Origin: Bog-473 sp963751335
GTDB taxonomy: Bacteria > Actinomycetota > Acidimicrobiia > Acidimicrobiales > RAAP-2
Length of the DNA: 64,000 nt
Assembly: GCA_963751335.1 (NCBI GenBank)
Contig: CAVVUB010000005.1
Coordinates: 73,322 to 137,321, forward strand
Reading direction: 5' to 3'
A model generated the notes under the pieces. The model worked only from the letters and a program-made list of their open reading frames with translations, ran no database searches and had not been told where the DNA came from. The position numbers and the translations under genes are program-made. Below, piece after piece: positions 1 to 9,229 of the stretch. How positions within the stretch are numbered: position 1 is the stretch's first letter; each line of letters starts with the position of its first letter.

Positions 1-9
1 GATGTTGCG

Positions 10-889
10 GTGACCGACCAGAGCGGCTATCCGGGCGCGCCCCCGGGCTGGTACCCGGATCCGGCCGGCGGGCCGGGACAGCGCTGGTGGGACGGGTACG
101 CCTGGACGGAGTCGACCGTGTTGCCGCAGCGGCCAGCCGCCGCCGCCGCCCTGGGCCGGTGCGTCGCCGCCCCAGGGTCCGCCCAGCGCCGTTGCGCCCT
201 GGGCCCAGGCTTCGCAGCGCTTGGCGACGGTCACCACGGCCAACCTGGTGGACAGCGAGCTGCGCCTGGCTCCGCTGGCCCGATTCGCCGTCGTGCTGCC
301 CGCCGTCTACTCCCTGGTCAACCTGATCGAGAACCGGATCAACGCCCAACAGCTGCGCAACGCCGGACATCAATTCCACCTCGAGTTCCATGACGCCGAG
401 GTCGGGAAGAGAGCGCCGGCCTACCACGGTGTCGCTCCGAGTTACAGCGTGCTCTTCTTCCTGATCCTGGTCCTCACAGCGATCGCGGTCGTGATCGCCT
501 GCGTCTGGCAGCATCGGGCCGCGTCGGCCGGCCGGGCGCTGGGCCTCCCGGCTCGCTATTCGCCGGCCTGGGGGGTCGGCGCCTGGTTCGTTCCCGTCGT
601 CAATCTCTGGATTCCCTACGGCGCCATCCGTGACTGCCTCCCGCCGGACGACCCACGGCGCGTCCGCGTGTTGCAATGGTGGATCGCCTGGTTGATCGCG
701 GCCGTCCTGGTCTCGGGAGCCGGCATCCTGGCCCTTTTCTCGACGGGCGCCGCCCTGGCCGTCTCCATCCCCGCCGCCGTCGCCTGCATTGCCGTGATCG
801 CATGGGCGCCCGGAATCGTGCACGCTGTCGCGGCGGCGCATCACCACGCCATGGCGGCCACCCAGGAGTCGGACGCCCTCACCGGCTGA
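10..889 (+). CDS. DUF2510-DUF4328 membrane protein, frameshifted
   Basis: Role unknown; probably a membrane-associated actinobacterial protein. The N-terminus has the DUF2510 signature (PGWYPDPAGG, then RWWDGYAWT), followed by a Pro/Ala/Gln linker and a DUF4328-type region with hydrophobic segments near SVLFFLILVLTAIAVVIACVW and WWIAWLIAAVLVSGAGILAL. The first part is read in one frame from the GTG at 10; from about base 130 the natural continuation (QPPPPPWAGASPPQGPPSAV, then LVDSELRL) lies in the next frame, so one extra base sits at about 125-137. The real start could lie before the window edge, since no stop precedes base 10 in this frame. The frame break looks like a sequencing indel because neither side has decayed. 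Confidence 0.7.
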
Positions 890-945
890 ATCGGGCTGGA
901 TACCGGCCTGATCCGGGCCTGAGGAGCCCCAAACCGCAACGAACT

Positions 946-990
946 GTTCACCTGGAGATTGCACGGCTGTTCCCGGCAATTCACCTCGCC
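946..990 (+). promoter_or_regulatory. PHO-box-like direct repeats before pstB
   Basis: Four imperfect repeats spaced about 10-12 bases apart: GTTCACC at 946, GATTGCA near 957, GTTCCCG at 969 and ATTCACC at 979. Actinobacterial PhoP binds 11-bp repeats close to GTTCACC, and pst operons are classic targets. The position, 18-60 bases ahead of the pstB start, fits. The match is by eye and the second unit is weak. Confidence 0.45.
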
Positions 991-1007
991 TGGCTACGGT
1001 CCAGCCA

Positions 1008-1868
1008 GTGGATGATGCAGAACCCACCCGGACTCGTCACGAACCCGTTACGACGGCCGAACAGTCGACCATAGAAGAGTCCTTGCGATCTCTCGACCCC
1101 GACGCCACCCGACCCGAGCACGTCATGGAGTCGAAGGGGCTGTCCCTCGGCTTCTCCGGCCGCATCGTGTTGTCCGACGTCAACGTCTCGCTGCGGCGCG
1201 GCACCATCACCGCGCTCATCGGTCCGACCGGCTCGGGGAAATCCACTTTCCTGCGCACGCTCAATCGCATGAACGACCGGGTACCCGGCTTCACGCGCCA
1301 AGGGGACGTGATGTACGACGACCTGAGTCTGTGGGCCCAGAGCGTCGACCTCCTCACCCTGCGGCGCCGCATCGGCATGCTCTTCCAGCGCCCCAATCCG
1401 TTCCCGATGTCGATCAAGGACAACGTCGTCGCCGGCGTAAAAGCTCATCGCATCGCCAAGGGCAAGCAGCTCGACGTCGTGTGCGAGCGGCGCCTGACCG
1501 AAGTGGGCTTGTGGGACGCGGTGAAGGACCGACTCAGCGATTCGCCGTTCCGACTGTCCGGTGGCCAGCAGCAGCTGCTCTGCCTGGCGCGCGCACTGGC
1601 CGTCGGCCCGGATGTGTTGCTCCTCGACGAACCCACCTCGTCGCTGGACCCGATCACCACGGAAGTCATCGAGGAACTGATCAGGAGGCTGACCCCGGCG
1701 CTCAGCCTCATCGTCGTGACCCACAACCTGGCCCAAGCCACCCGTATCTCGGACGACACGATGTTCTTCTACCAGGGGGCATTGGTGGAGCACGGTCCTA
1801 CCGAGGACCTCTTCAACCGGCCCCAACACCCCGATACAGAACGATACGTCACAGGACGCATGGGCTAG
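1008..1868 (+). CDS. pstB: Phosphate ABC transporter ATP-binding protein PstB
   Basis: ATPase of the high-affinity phosphate importer; it energises uptake through PstC-PstA on the inner face of the membrane. The 286-residue protein has Walker A GPTGSGKST (about 72-80), the ABC signature LSGGQQQ (about 183-189), Walker B LLLDEP (about 204-209) and the switch His in VVTHN. The phrases LRTLNRMND and QRPNPFPMSI are typical of PstB. The N-terminus carries about 40 extra residues before the ABC fold, so the true start could be a later codon, for example the ATG of MESKG. It is the first gene of the operon, whereas pstB usually comes last. Confidence 0.9.
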   Translation: MDDAEPTRTRHEPVTTAEQSTIEESLRSLDPDATRPEHVMESKGLSLGFSGRIVLSDVNVSLRRGTITALIGPTGSGKSTFLRTLNRMNDRVPGFTRQGDVMYDDLSLWAQSVDLLTLRRRIGMLFQRPNPFPMSIKDNVVAGVKAHRIAKGKQLDVVCERRLTEVGLWDAVKDRLSDSPFRLSGGQQQLLCLARALAVGPDVLLLDEPTSSLDPITTEVIEELIRRLTPALSLIVVTHNLAQATRISDDTMFFYQGALVEHGPTEDLFNRPQHPDTERYVTGRMG

Positions 1869-1974
1869 GGGAGCCGAGAGGGGGCCGACGCAGCACATGG
1901 CAGCGAACTGGTCAACCGGATCGACACGAGCGACACGAGCGACACCACCAACCACCACCACAAGGAGAGAACCT

Positions 1975-3102
1975 GTGACGAAATTCATGAGTACGACGCG
2001 ACTGCGGCGAGGATTCATCGCCGCCGCCGTTGCGGGGCTCGCTCTGAGCTCGGTCGTCCTCAGCACCGCAGCCTCGGCGGCGACCATCAAGCTGCCCGCC
2101 AGCGGCGTGGAGACGCCGTCCAGCGGCACGGTGACCGAGACGGGAAGCACCCTTCTGTACCCACTCTTCAACCTCTGGGCGAGCGGATACAGCGAGAAAT
2201 ACCCCAAGACGACAATCCAGACGGCTGGGACCGGGTCGGGTACCGGGATCTCCGAGGCGCAGACCAACACCATCGACATCGGTGCGTCGGACGCCTACCT
2301 GGCGCCGAGCGTGAACCAGTCGGACCCGCACCTGAAGAACATTCCGCTGGCCATCTCGGCGCAGCTGGTCGCGTACAACGTGCCCGGTGTCACCGCCCAC
2401 ATAAAACTCAGCGGCAAGGTGCTCTCCGCCATCTACCAGGGTCAGATCACCAAATGGAACGACCCGAAGATCGCCGGCGCCAACCCGGGCGTGACCCTGC
2501 CCGCCATGCCGATCGTGACGTTGCACCGCTCCGACAGCAGCGGTGACACGTTCCTCTTCACCAGCTACCTGTCCAAGGCCGACCCGTCGGGCTGGGGCAA
2601 CAAGATCAGCTTCAACACGACGGTTCCGTGGCCCAACGCACCGGGCGCGCTCGGCGAGTCCGGCAACTCCGGGATGGTGTCGGGCTGCAAGGCCACACCG
2701 GGCTGTGTCGCCTACGTCGGCATCAGCTACCAGACCCAGGCGCTCCAGGCCGGCCTGGGCTACGCCGAACTGGGGAACGCCAAGGGCCAGTACGTCCTGC
2801 CGAACGCGCAGAACATCTTGGCCGAGGCGGCGTACTACGTGAAGAAGACGCCGCCGAGCGGCACGATCTCGCTGATCTACGGACCGGCCAACAACGGCTA
2901 CCCGATCGTCAACTACGAGTACGCCATCGTGTCGAACGACCAAAAGTCCTCGTCGACGGCCAAGAGCATCCGCTCCGTGCTGGAGTGGGCCGTCAACAAG
3001 AAGCAGGGTTCGGCGTCGTCGTACCTCTCCCAGGTCGCCTTCCAGCCGCTCCCGTCCAAGGTCGCGGCACAATCGATCAAGCAGATCCTGGGCATCAAAT
3101 AG
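1975..3102 (+). CDS. pstS: Phosphate ABC transporter substrate-binding protein PstS
   Basis: Extracytoplasmic phosphate-binding protein that feeds PstCA. GTG start chosen because AAGGAGA lies 8 bases upstream; an ATG four codons later is possible. A Sec signal peptide (TTRLRRG, then a hydrophobic stretch) ends near ASA at residue 35. Family motifs are visible: ETGSTLLYPLF near the mature N-terminus, TAGTGSGTGI, IDIGASDAYL, GQITKWNDP and HRSDSSGDTF. There is no lipobox cysteine, unlike many Gram-positive PstS lipoproteins, so how it stays at the surface is unclear. Stop TAG is followed immediately by the ATG of pstC. Confidence 0.92.
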   Translation: MTKFMSTTRLRRGFIAAAVAGLALSSVVLSTAASAATIKLPASGVETPSSGTVTETGSTLLYPLFNLWASGYSEKYPKTTIQTAGTGSGTGISEAQTNTIDIGASDAYLAPSVNQSDPHLKNIPLAISAQLVAYNVPGVTAHIKLSGKVLSAIYQGQITKWNDPKIAGANPGVTLPAMPIVTLHRSDSSGDTFLFTSYLSKADPSGWGNKISFNTTVPWPNAPGALGESGNSGMVSGCKATPGCVAYVGISYQTQALQAGLGYAELGNAKGQYVLPNAQNILAEAAYYVKKTPPSGTISLIYGPANNGYPIVNYEYAIVSNDQKSSSTAKSIRSVLEWAVNKKQGSASSYLSQVAFQPLPSKVAAQSIKQILGIK

Positions 3103-4194
3103 ATGACCACCGTCGGCGGTGTGGCGGGGAGCCTCCCTGCCACACCGCGCCCGGCGGCGCTCAGCAAGCCTCCCTGGCATCGGCGCGCCGCTGACAGCAT
3201 CCGTCGCAACGAGGAGACCGGCTGGCGCAGCGTGGCCTGGGTGGCCGTGCTCCTCCCGCTGGCGGCGCTCGTCTTCGCTATCACGGTCCTGGCCATCAAG
3301 GCCTGGCCGGCGGTGCGGGTGAACGGGTGGTACTTCCTCTACGGCCGCACCTGGACCGACGGGAAGGGCGCCTACGCCGCCACCGTCACGTCCGACGGCG
3401 TCAAGCACCTCCAGGGGGCCCAGTTCGGCGCCTGGGCCATCATCTGGGGCACGGTGGCGTCGTCCGTCATCGCCATCGTCATCGCCATACCGCTGTCCAT
3501 CGGAGCGGCCTTCGCACTGACCGAGCGCATGCCCACGTGGATCTCCCGGCCGCTCGGGTTCACGGTCGAGATCCTGGCCGGCATCCCGAGCGTGGTGATC
3601 GGGCTCTGGGGAATTTTGACCTTCGGCCCGTGGCTGGCCAGCAACGTCTATCCGGTCATCGCCAACAACGTGCCCGACGTGCCGATCCTGCGGTACTTCG
3701 GGAACCCGCACGGATCCGGAGAGGGCCTGCTCACCGCCGGCATCGTGCTGGCCCTCATGATCGTCCCGATCATCGCCTCGACCACGCGCGATTTGTTCTC
3801 GCAGGTGCCCCCCCTGCCCAAGGAGGGGGCGTCCGCGCTCGGCATGACCGACTGGGAGGTGGCGAACCGGGTGACCCTGCCCTGGGTGCGCTCGGGCATC
3901 ATCGGCGCCACGGTGCTCGGGCTCGGACGCGCGCTGGGCGAGACGATCGCCGTGGCCATGATCGGCGGCGCCGTCCAGCAGATCCCCCACACGATCTACC
4001 AACCCTTCACGACGGCGGCGGCGGCGATCCTGACCCAGCTCGACGGGGCGCAGACCGACGGGACCGGGTTCTACGTGGCGACCCTGGCCGAGCTGGCCCT
4101 GGTGCTCGCCGTGATCTCGGTCGGCGTCAACCTGGTGGCCCGGCTCATCGTCAACCGGACCTCGAGGGTGGGCGCTCCGGTCGGAGGCGCTTGA
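3103..4194 (+). CDS. pstC: Phosphate ABC transporter permease PstC
   Basis: Membrane subunit of the phosphate importer. The 363-residue protein has an N-terminal cytoplasmic stretch, a first membrane helix near residues 45-65, a soluble loop, and then the binding-protein-dependent transport fold. The EAA-type loop that contacts PstB is seen as EGASALGMTDWEVANRVTLP, followed by GRALGETIAVAMIGG, which is characteristic of PstC. It starts directly after the pstS stop with no gap and its TGA overlaps the ATG of pstA, so the genes are translationally coupled. Confidence 0.92.
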   Translation: MTTVGGVAGSLPATPRPAALSKPPWHRRAADSIRRNEETGWRSVAWVAVLLPLAALVFAITVLAIKAWPAVRVNGWYFLYGRTWTDGKGAYAATVTSDGVKHLQGAQFGAWAIIWGTVASSVIAIVIAIPLSIGAAFALTERMPTWISRPLGFTVEILAGIPSVVIGLWGILTFGPWLASNVYPVIANNVPDVPILRYFGNPHGSGEGLLTAGIVLALMIVPIIASTTRDLFSQVPPLPKEGASALGMTDWEVANRVTLPWVRSGIIGATVLGLGRALGETIAVAMIGGAVQQIPHTIYQPFTTAAAAILTQLDGAQTDGTGFYVATLAELALVLAVISVGVNLVARLIVNRTSRVGAPVGGA

Positions 4195-5213
4195 TGAGCA
4201 CCCTGCTGGCCGCCCCGACCACCCGGCGGCGCCGGGTGACGACCCAGGCCTGGCGGGCCCTGACCTATCTCGCCCTGATCCTCATCATGGCCCCGGCCGC
4301 CTGGCTGTTGATCGGCGTGGTCGCCCGCGCCTGGTCCCACTGGCGCTGGGACGTGCTCTGGACGCAGCTCACCCCGACCGGGGGCGGCCTGCGCGACCAG
4401 ATCCTCGGGACCCTGATCCTCATGCTCGCCGTGTTGGTCGTCGCCGGGACCATCGGTGTGATGGCGGGCATCCACCTGGCCGAGTTCACACGGAAGGGCA
4501 AGCTGAGCGGCTGGCTCGGCATGCCGCTGCGCACCGCGTCGGACGTCCTCTCGGGGTTCCCGTCGATCGTGCTGGGCTATGTCGGCTTCACCGCCCTCGT
4601 GGTCGGTCTGGGCTGGAAGCTGTCCCTGCTGCCGGCGGTGATCATCTTGTCCATCATGGTGGTCCCCTACATCGCCAAGACGACGGAGAACTCGCTGCGC
4701 CAGGTGCCCACGGGCTATCGAGAGGGCGCCGAGGCCCTGGGCATGTCGGCCGGCTACTCGCTGCGCAAGGTGGTGCTCAGGAGCGCACTGCCGGGCATCG
4801 TGACGGGCCTCCTGCTCGCCCTCGCCATCGCCTGTGGCGAGACGGCGCCACTCCTCTACACGGCCGGGTTCTCCAACACGCTGCCGCACTCGCTCACCGG
4901 GTCGCAGTTCCCGTACCTCACCTACGTCGTCTTCACCTTCTTCAACGATCCCTCCGTGCAGAAGCACTACCTGGCCTACGACGCCGCGCTGATCCTGGTC
5001 GTCATCGTGCTCCTGCTCCTGGTGGCCAGCCGCATCATCGTCTCGCGCACCCAACGTCACTCCGAGAGCGCGCGGGTCACCGGCCACCGTGGCATCTTCG
5101 GCCGATTCCGCAACGACCCCTCCGGGGGCGCCTTGCCGCTACCCGTACCCGCGCCCGCCGCCGACCCGGAGCCCGACAGCGGACCGGGACTGGAGAACCT
5201 CCCGACGTCCTAA
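4194..5213 (+). CDS. pstA: Phosphate ABC transporter permease PstA
   Basis: Second membrane subunit of the phosphate importer, pairing with PstC. The 339-residue protein has about six hydrophobic helices and the EAA loop YREGAEALGMSAGYSLRKVV followed by CGETAPLLYTAGF, a PstA hallmark. The ATG overlaps the pstC stop by one base (TGATG). The C-terminal tail after the last helix is rich in Pro and acidic residues and extends about 50 residues beyond the usual end. No phoU gene follows, so regulation by PhoU would have to come from elsewhere in the genome. Confidence 0.92.
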   Translation: MSTLLAAPTTRRRRVTTQAWRALTYLALILIMAPAAWLLIGVVARAWSHWRWDVLWTQLTPTGGGLRDQILGTLILMLAVLVVAGTIGVMAGIHLAEFTRKGKLSGWLGMPLRTASDVLSGFPSIVLGYVGFTALVVGLGWKLSLLPAVIILSIMVVPYIAKTTENSLRQVPTGYREGAEALGMSAGYSLRKVVLRSALPGIVTGLLLALAIACGETAPLLYTAGFSNTLPHSLTGSQFPYLTYVVFTFFNDPSVQKHYLAYDAALILVVIVLLLLVASRIIVSRTQRHSESARVTGHRGIFGRFRNDPSGGALPLPVPAPAADPEPDSGPGLENLPTS

Positions 5214-5303
5214 TCGGGCCAACGTCCTCGCCGGGCGCACACTCTAAGGTGGCGCGGACGAGCAGGACCGAGCCCGGGTGGGTCGCAGAGAAGGGACGGA
5301 CGG

Positions 5304-5870
5304 TTGAGCGCAGGACCTGAGTGGGGCCCCCTGGCCCGCCTGGCGGGCATCTGGGAAGGCGAAAAGGGCGACGACGTCTCCTACGCCAACGATTCGGGAA
5401 AAGTCGGCCTGACCCCTTACCGCGAGCACATCGACCTCAAGCCCTTCGGCCCTGTGGAGAACGGGAGCCAGGTCCTCTACGGACTCGACTACCGCATGGC
5501 CACCTGGCGGGGCTCGGAGGAGAGCCCGTTCCACACCGAAGTGGGCTACTGGATGTGGGACGTCAACGACTCGGAGGTGATCCGCTGCTTCCTCCTCCCC
5601 CGCGGCTCGGCCATCGTGGCCGGGGCGACGGTGGCACCGGATGCCACCACGTACACGCTCGAGGCGAACGTCGGCAGTCAGACCTACGGGATCCTGTCGA
5701 ACAACTGGCTGGACAAGAACGCCCGGGCGGTCCGCTACGAGGTCACGATCGATGTGAGCGTTCCCGACGAGTTCACCTACACCGAGACGACGGTGATCCA
5801 GCACGCCAAGATGCGTGACCACGTGGTGCGCACGGACCAGAACACCCTGCGCCGGGTCGGCGACGCCTGA
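5304..5870 (+). CDS. Heme-binding beta-barrel (FABP/nitrobindin-like) protein
   Basis: Small cytosolic lipocalin-like protein of the family annotated as FABP family or heme-binding beta-barrel domain (formerly DUF1794). Seen: PLARLAGIWEGEKGDD at the N-terminus (the family's G-x-W-x-G element), TPYREHIDLKPFGPV, QVLYGLDYR, HTEVGYWMWD and ETYGILSNNW-like QTYGILSNNW, with an alternation of polar and hydrophobic residues throughout. Relatives bind heme or small hydrophobic ligands; the ligand here is unknown. TTG start with GAAGGGA upstream. It lies between the pst operon and the acyl-CoA dehydrogenase without clear operon links. Confidence 0.75.
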   Translation: MSAGPEWGPLARLAGIWEGEKGDDVSYANDSGKVGLTPYREHIDLKPFGPVENGSQVLYGLDYRMATWRGSEESPFHTEVGYWMWDVNDSEVIRCFLLPRGSAIVAGATVAPDATTYTLEANVGSQTYGILSNNWLDKNARAVRYEVTIDVSVPDEFTYTETTVIQHAKMRDHVVRTDQNTLRRVGDA

Positions 5871-5921
5871 AGCGCGCCCAGTAGGGTCGTCGCGAGCGGG
5901 TCAACCAGGGGAGGCACCGAG

Positions 5922-7148
5922 ATGTACGAGTGGTCGGACGAGCAGCTGGCGATCCGCGACGCAGTGCGGCGCTTCGTCGACGAAGAGGTCAAGCCGAACG
6001 TCGAGGAGCTCGAGCACGGAGAGACCCCTCCCTACGACGTCATCCGGAAGCTGTACCGGACCTTCGGGCTCGACGTCATGGCCCGGGAGTCGGCCAAGAA
6101 GGCGATCGAGCGCAAAGCCGACGGGACGAGCGCACCGGAGCGCTCCGAAGGTGGGGGCGGCGGGGCGGCCTTGATGTTGATCCCGATCATCGAGCTCTGT
6201 CACTACTGCCCCGGAATCGTGACGGCCCTGGGTGTCTCGACGGGACTGGCCGGCGGCACCATCATGAAGAGTGGCACTCCGGCCCAGATGGAGCGTTGGG
6301 GACTGGACCTGATGACCATCGACAAGGTCGGTGCCTGGGCCATCACGGAGCCGGATTCGGGATCCGACGCGCTCGGCGGCATGAAGTCCACCGCGGCGCG
6401 TGACGGCGACGAGTACGTCCTCAACGGCAACAAGACGTTCATCACGAACGGCCCCTACGCCGACACGATCGTCTTCTACGCCAAGCTCGACGATGGCAGC
6501 GAGACCCCGCTGCGCCAGCGTCCGGTGCTCACCTTCATCCTCGATTCGGGCATGCCCGGACTCGAACAGTCCAAGCCCTTCCGGAAGATGGGCCTGCACT
6601 CATCGCCCACGGGCGAGCTCTTCCTCACCGACGTCCGGGTCAGCAAGGACCGGTTGCTCGGCGAGTCGGAGGGGACGCCGGGAGGAAACGAGGGGCGCGA
6701 GAGCGCCAAAGGCAACTTCGTCACCGAACGGGCCGGCGTCGCCGCCATGTCGCTCGGACTGATCGAAGAGTGCCTCAAACTGTCCGTGCACTACGCCAAG
6801 GACCGCATGCTCTGGGAGCGGCCTATCTCCGAGTTCCAGCTCATCCAGCTGAAGTTGGCCAAGATGGAGATCGCCCGGCTCAATGTGGAGAACCTCGTGT
6901 TCCGTCATATCGAGATGTCGAGCGCGGGCAAGAGTCTCACCCTGGCCGAGGCCTCCGCCATGAAGCTCTACTCGGCCCAGGCGGCGTCCGAGGTGGCCAT
7001 GGAGGCGGTTCAGCTCTTCGGTGGCAACGGCTACATGTCGGAATTCCGCGTCGAGCAGCTCGCCCGCGACGCCAAGGTCTTCCAGATCTACGCCGGCACG
7101 GACGAAATACAGGTCACGCACATCGCGCGCGACTTGCTGAGCCGCTGA
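5922..7148 (+). CDS. Acyl-CoA dehydrogenase
   Basis: FAD enzyme that introduces a 2,3 double bond into an acyl-CoA and passes electrons to ETF. The 408-residue protein shows the family motifs GAWAITEPDSGSDA (flavin/substrate loop), GNKTFITNGPYAD, RKMGLHSSPTGELFL, the C-terminal helix bundle and QLFGGNGYMSEFRVEQLARD. At the place where medium-chain enzymes carry the catalytic Glu (YEGT) this protein has IYAGTDEIQ, so the base must come from another helix, as in isovaleryl- or long-chain-type enzymes, or the enzyme acts differently. ATG start with GGGGAGG upstream. Followed after 19 bases by the amidohydrolase. Confidence 0.88.
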   Translation: MYEWSDEQLAIRDAVRRFVDEEVKPNVEELEHGETPPYDVIRKLYRTFGLDVMARESAKKAIERKADGTSAPERSEGGGGGAALMLIPIIELCHYCPGIVTALGVSTGLAGGTIMKSGTPAQMERWGLDLMTIDKVGAWAITEPDSGSDALGGMKSTAARDGDEYVLNGNKTFITNGPYADTIVFYAKLDDGSETPLRQRPVLTFILDSGMPGLEQSKPFRKMGLHSSPTGELFLTDVRVSKDRLLGESEGTPGGNEGRESAKGNFVTERAGVAAMSLGLIEECLKLSVHYAKDRMLWERPISEFQLIQLKLAKMEIARLNVENLVFRHIEMSSAGKSLTLAEASAMKLYSAQAASEVAMEAVQLFGGNGYMSEFRVEQLARDAKVFQIYAGTDEIQVTHIARDLLSR

Positions 7149-7167
7149 CGTCGGGGTCGGCCGGTCC

Positions 7168-8352
7168 GTGAAGCAGAGCGACCTGTTCGGTCCGAGGCCG
7201 GCCGACGCGGTCTTCGACGACATGGTCGACCGGCGGCGTGCCCTGCACCGCCGGCCCGAGCTGGCCTTCGCCGAACACGAGACGACCGCGATGATCCGCG
7301 ACCACATGGCATCCCTGGGGATCGCCGAGACGCTGCGGACGACCGACACCGGCGGCATCTTCGCCTTCGAGGGCGGAAAACCCGGCCGCAGCGTGGTCCT
7401 GCGGGGCGACATTGACGGCCTGCCGGTGCAGGAAGACGAAGCACGCACCCTCCACTCCGAAGTGGAGGGAGTGATGCACGCCTGCGGCCACGACGTGCAC
7501 GTGGGTTCCCTGCTCGGTGCGGCCTCGCTGTTGGCGGCGCGGCGCGAGGACCTCCCGGGCCGCTACATCTTCCTCTTCCAGCCGGCGGAGGAAGCGCTGT
7601 GCGGGGCGCAGGCGATGCTCGAGCGCGGCGCCCTCTCGGCCATGGAGGGAGCGCGCCTCGTCGGGTTCCACGTCACGTCCCTAGTGCCCTCGGGCTTCGT
7701 CGCCCTGCGCTCGGGCATCGCGATGTCCGAGGCGAACTCGCTGCGCATCACGCTGAGCGGGCCCGGCGGCCACGGGGCGATGCCCTCCGCCCGGGGCGAC
7801 GTGATCCGGGCCACGGCCGAGCTGGTGAGCCGCTTGCGCGAGGTGGCCTCGGGACTGCGCTACCAGGAGGCCGACTGTGTGTGCAGCGCCGGCACCATCC
7901 ACGCCGGCACGGCGGTCAACGTGGTGCCGACATCGGCCCGGGTCAGCGGCACGCTCCGCACCTTCACCGAGGCCCAGCACGAGGAGGCGCTGGTCCGCCT
8001 GCAGAACCTGTGCGACGAGATCGGCGACGACCAGGGCGTCCACGTCGAGCTCGAGCTGCCCGAGCACACCCGGGCCGTGGTGAACGACGTCGAGGCGACC
8101 GCTCTCGTCGAGGCGGAGGCCAGCGTCGTGCTCGGCCCCGACCAGGTCTTCCGCATGCCGCCGACCTCGACGAGTGACGACGTGAGCGAGTTCCTGCGCC
8201 ACCTGCCCGGCTGCTATTTCTTCGTGGGCGGCGGTGCGGCGGACGGCTCGAGTGGCACCCACCACAGCCCCACCTTCCTCGTCGAGGACGAGTCGTTACG
8301 CATCGGGGCCAGTGTCCTCGTGCGCAGCGCCCTGGCATTGGCCGCGCCGTGA
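7168..8352 (+). CDS. M20 family amidohydrolase (metallopeptidase)
   Basis: Dinuclear metal hydrolase of the M20D group (hippurate hydrolase, N-acyl amino acid amidohydrolase). Metal ligands are recognisable in RGDIDGLPV, MHACGHDVHVG, FQPAEEALCGA (Glu-Glu, catalytic base and ligand) and the C-terminal THHSPTF. A dimerisation insert occupies the middle (ANSLRITLSGPGGHGAMP). Length of 394 residues is normal. The substrate cannot be read from the sequence. It is transcribed in the same direction as, and close to, the acyl-CoA dehydrogenase before it and the SDR after it. Confidence 0.85.
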   Translation: MKQSDLFGPRPADAVFDDMVDRRRALHRRPELAFAEHETTAMIRDHMASLGIAETLRTTDTGGIFAFEGGKPGRSVVLRGDIDGLPVQEDEARTLHSEVEGVMHACGHDVHVGSLLGAASLLAARREDLPGRYIFLFQPAEEALCGAQAMLERGALSAMEGARLVGFHVTSLVPSGFVALRSGIAMSEANSLRITLSGPGGHGAMPSARGDVIRATAELVSRLREVASGLRYQEADCVCSAGTIHAGTAVNVVPTSARVSGTLRTFTEAQHEEALVRLQNLCDEIGDDQGVHVELELPEHTRAVVNDVEATALVEAEASVVLGPDQVFRMPPTSTSDDVSEFLRHLPGCYFFVGGGAADGSSGTHHSPTFLVEDESLRIGASVLVRSALALAAP

Positions 8353-8374
8353 ACGCGAAGGGCACAATGGGCCG

Positions 8375-9148
8375 ATGACGGCCTCGGACCTCTTCGACAT
8401 CGCGGGGAAGACCGCCCTGGTCACCGGTGGGAGCCGCGGCATCGGCCTGATGATCGCGGAGGGTTTCGTGGACGCCGGCGCCACCGTCTACATCTCCTCC
8501 CGCAAGGCTGACGTGGTCGAGGAGGTGGCCCGCACTCTCTCGAAGAAGGGGACCTGCATCGGCATCCCGGCCGACCTGTCCCGGGAGGACGAGTGCCGGC
8601 GCCTGGCCGGGGAACTGGGGAGCCGCGTCGACGAGCTCGACATCCTGGTCAACAATGCCGGCGCCACCTGGGGAGCCCCGCTCGAGGAGTTCGACGACGC
8701 CGCCTTCGAGCGGGTGTTGGCGCTGAACGTCAAGGGCGTCTTCCATGTCACCAAGTTCCTGGTGCCGCTGCTGCGGGCGGCCGGCACGGTGGACGAACCG
8801 GCCCGCGTCATCAACATCGGCTCCATCGACGGGCTCGGTGTCCCCGCCCTCGAGACCTACTCCTACTCGGCCTCCAAGGCGGCGGTGCACCACCTCACGC
8901 GTCACCTGGCCAAGCGCCTCGCCCCGGAGATCACGGTGAACGCCATTGCGCCGGGCCCGTTCCAGTCCAAGATGATGGCGGCCACGCTCGAGGCCTTCGG
9001 GGAGCAGATCGCCGCCAGCGCACCGCTCCGGCGCATCGGGCGCCCCGACGACATGGCCGGTGCGGCCATCTATCTGTCGTCGCGGGCGGGGGCCTACCTC
9101 ACCGGTGCCGTCATCCCGGTCGACGGGGGAATCGCCACCACTCGCTAG
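8375..9148 (+). CDS. SDR family oxidoreductase
   Basis: NAD(P)-dependent short-chain dehydrogenase/reductase of 257 residues. Visible are TGGSRGIGL (TGxxxGxG cofactor loop), a residue pattern SSRKADVV after beta-2 that suits NADP(H), LVNNAGATWG, the catalytic Ser in INIGSIDG, YSYSASKAAVHH (YxxxK), and PGPFQSKMM. ATG at 8375 chosen because the longer reading frame overlaps the upstream gene. The best general match is to the 3-oxoacyl reductase/glucose dehydrogenase-like subgroup; the substrate is unknown. Confidence 0.85.
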   Translation: MTASDLFDIAGKTALVTGGSRGIGLMIAEGFVDAGATVYISSRKADVVEEVARTLSKKGTCIGIPADLSREDECRRLAGELGSRVDELDILVNNAGATWGAPLEEFDDAAFERVLALNVKGVFHVTKFLVPLLRAAGTVDEPARVINIGSIDGLGVPALETYSYSASKAAVHHLTRHLAKRLAPEITVNAIAPGPFQSKMMAATLEAFGEQIAASAPLRRIGRPDDMAGAAIYLSSRAGAYLTGAVIPVDGGIATTR

Positions 9149-9229
9149 GACCTACCGGTCGCCACTCGCCATTTCGCTGAATCACCATTTGCCCGATGGG
9201 GCGAATCCAACCACAGGGGGTATACAACC

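Noticed and set aside
1912..4002. Long open frame of 696 codons opposite pstS-pstC
   Set aside because: It mirrors strongly supported genes; Arg/Asp/His-rich text without any family feature is typical of antisense frames in GC-rich DNA.
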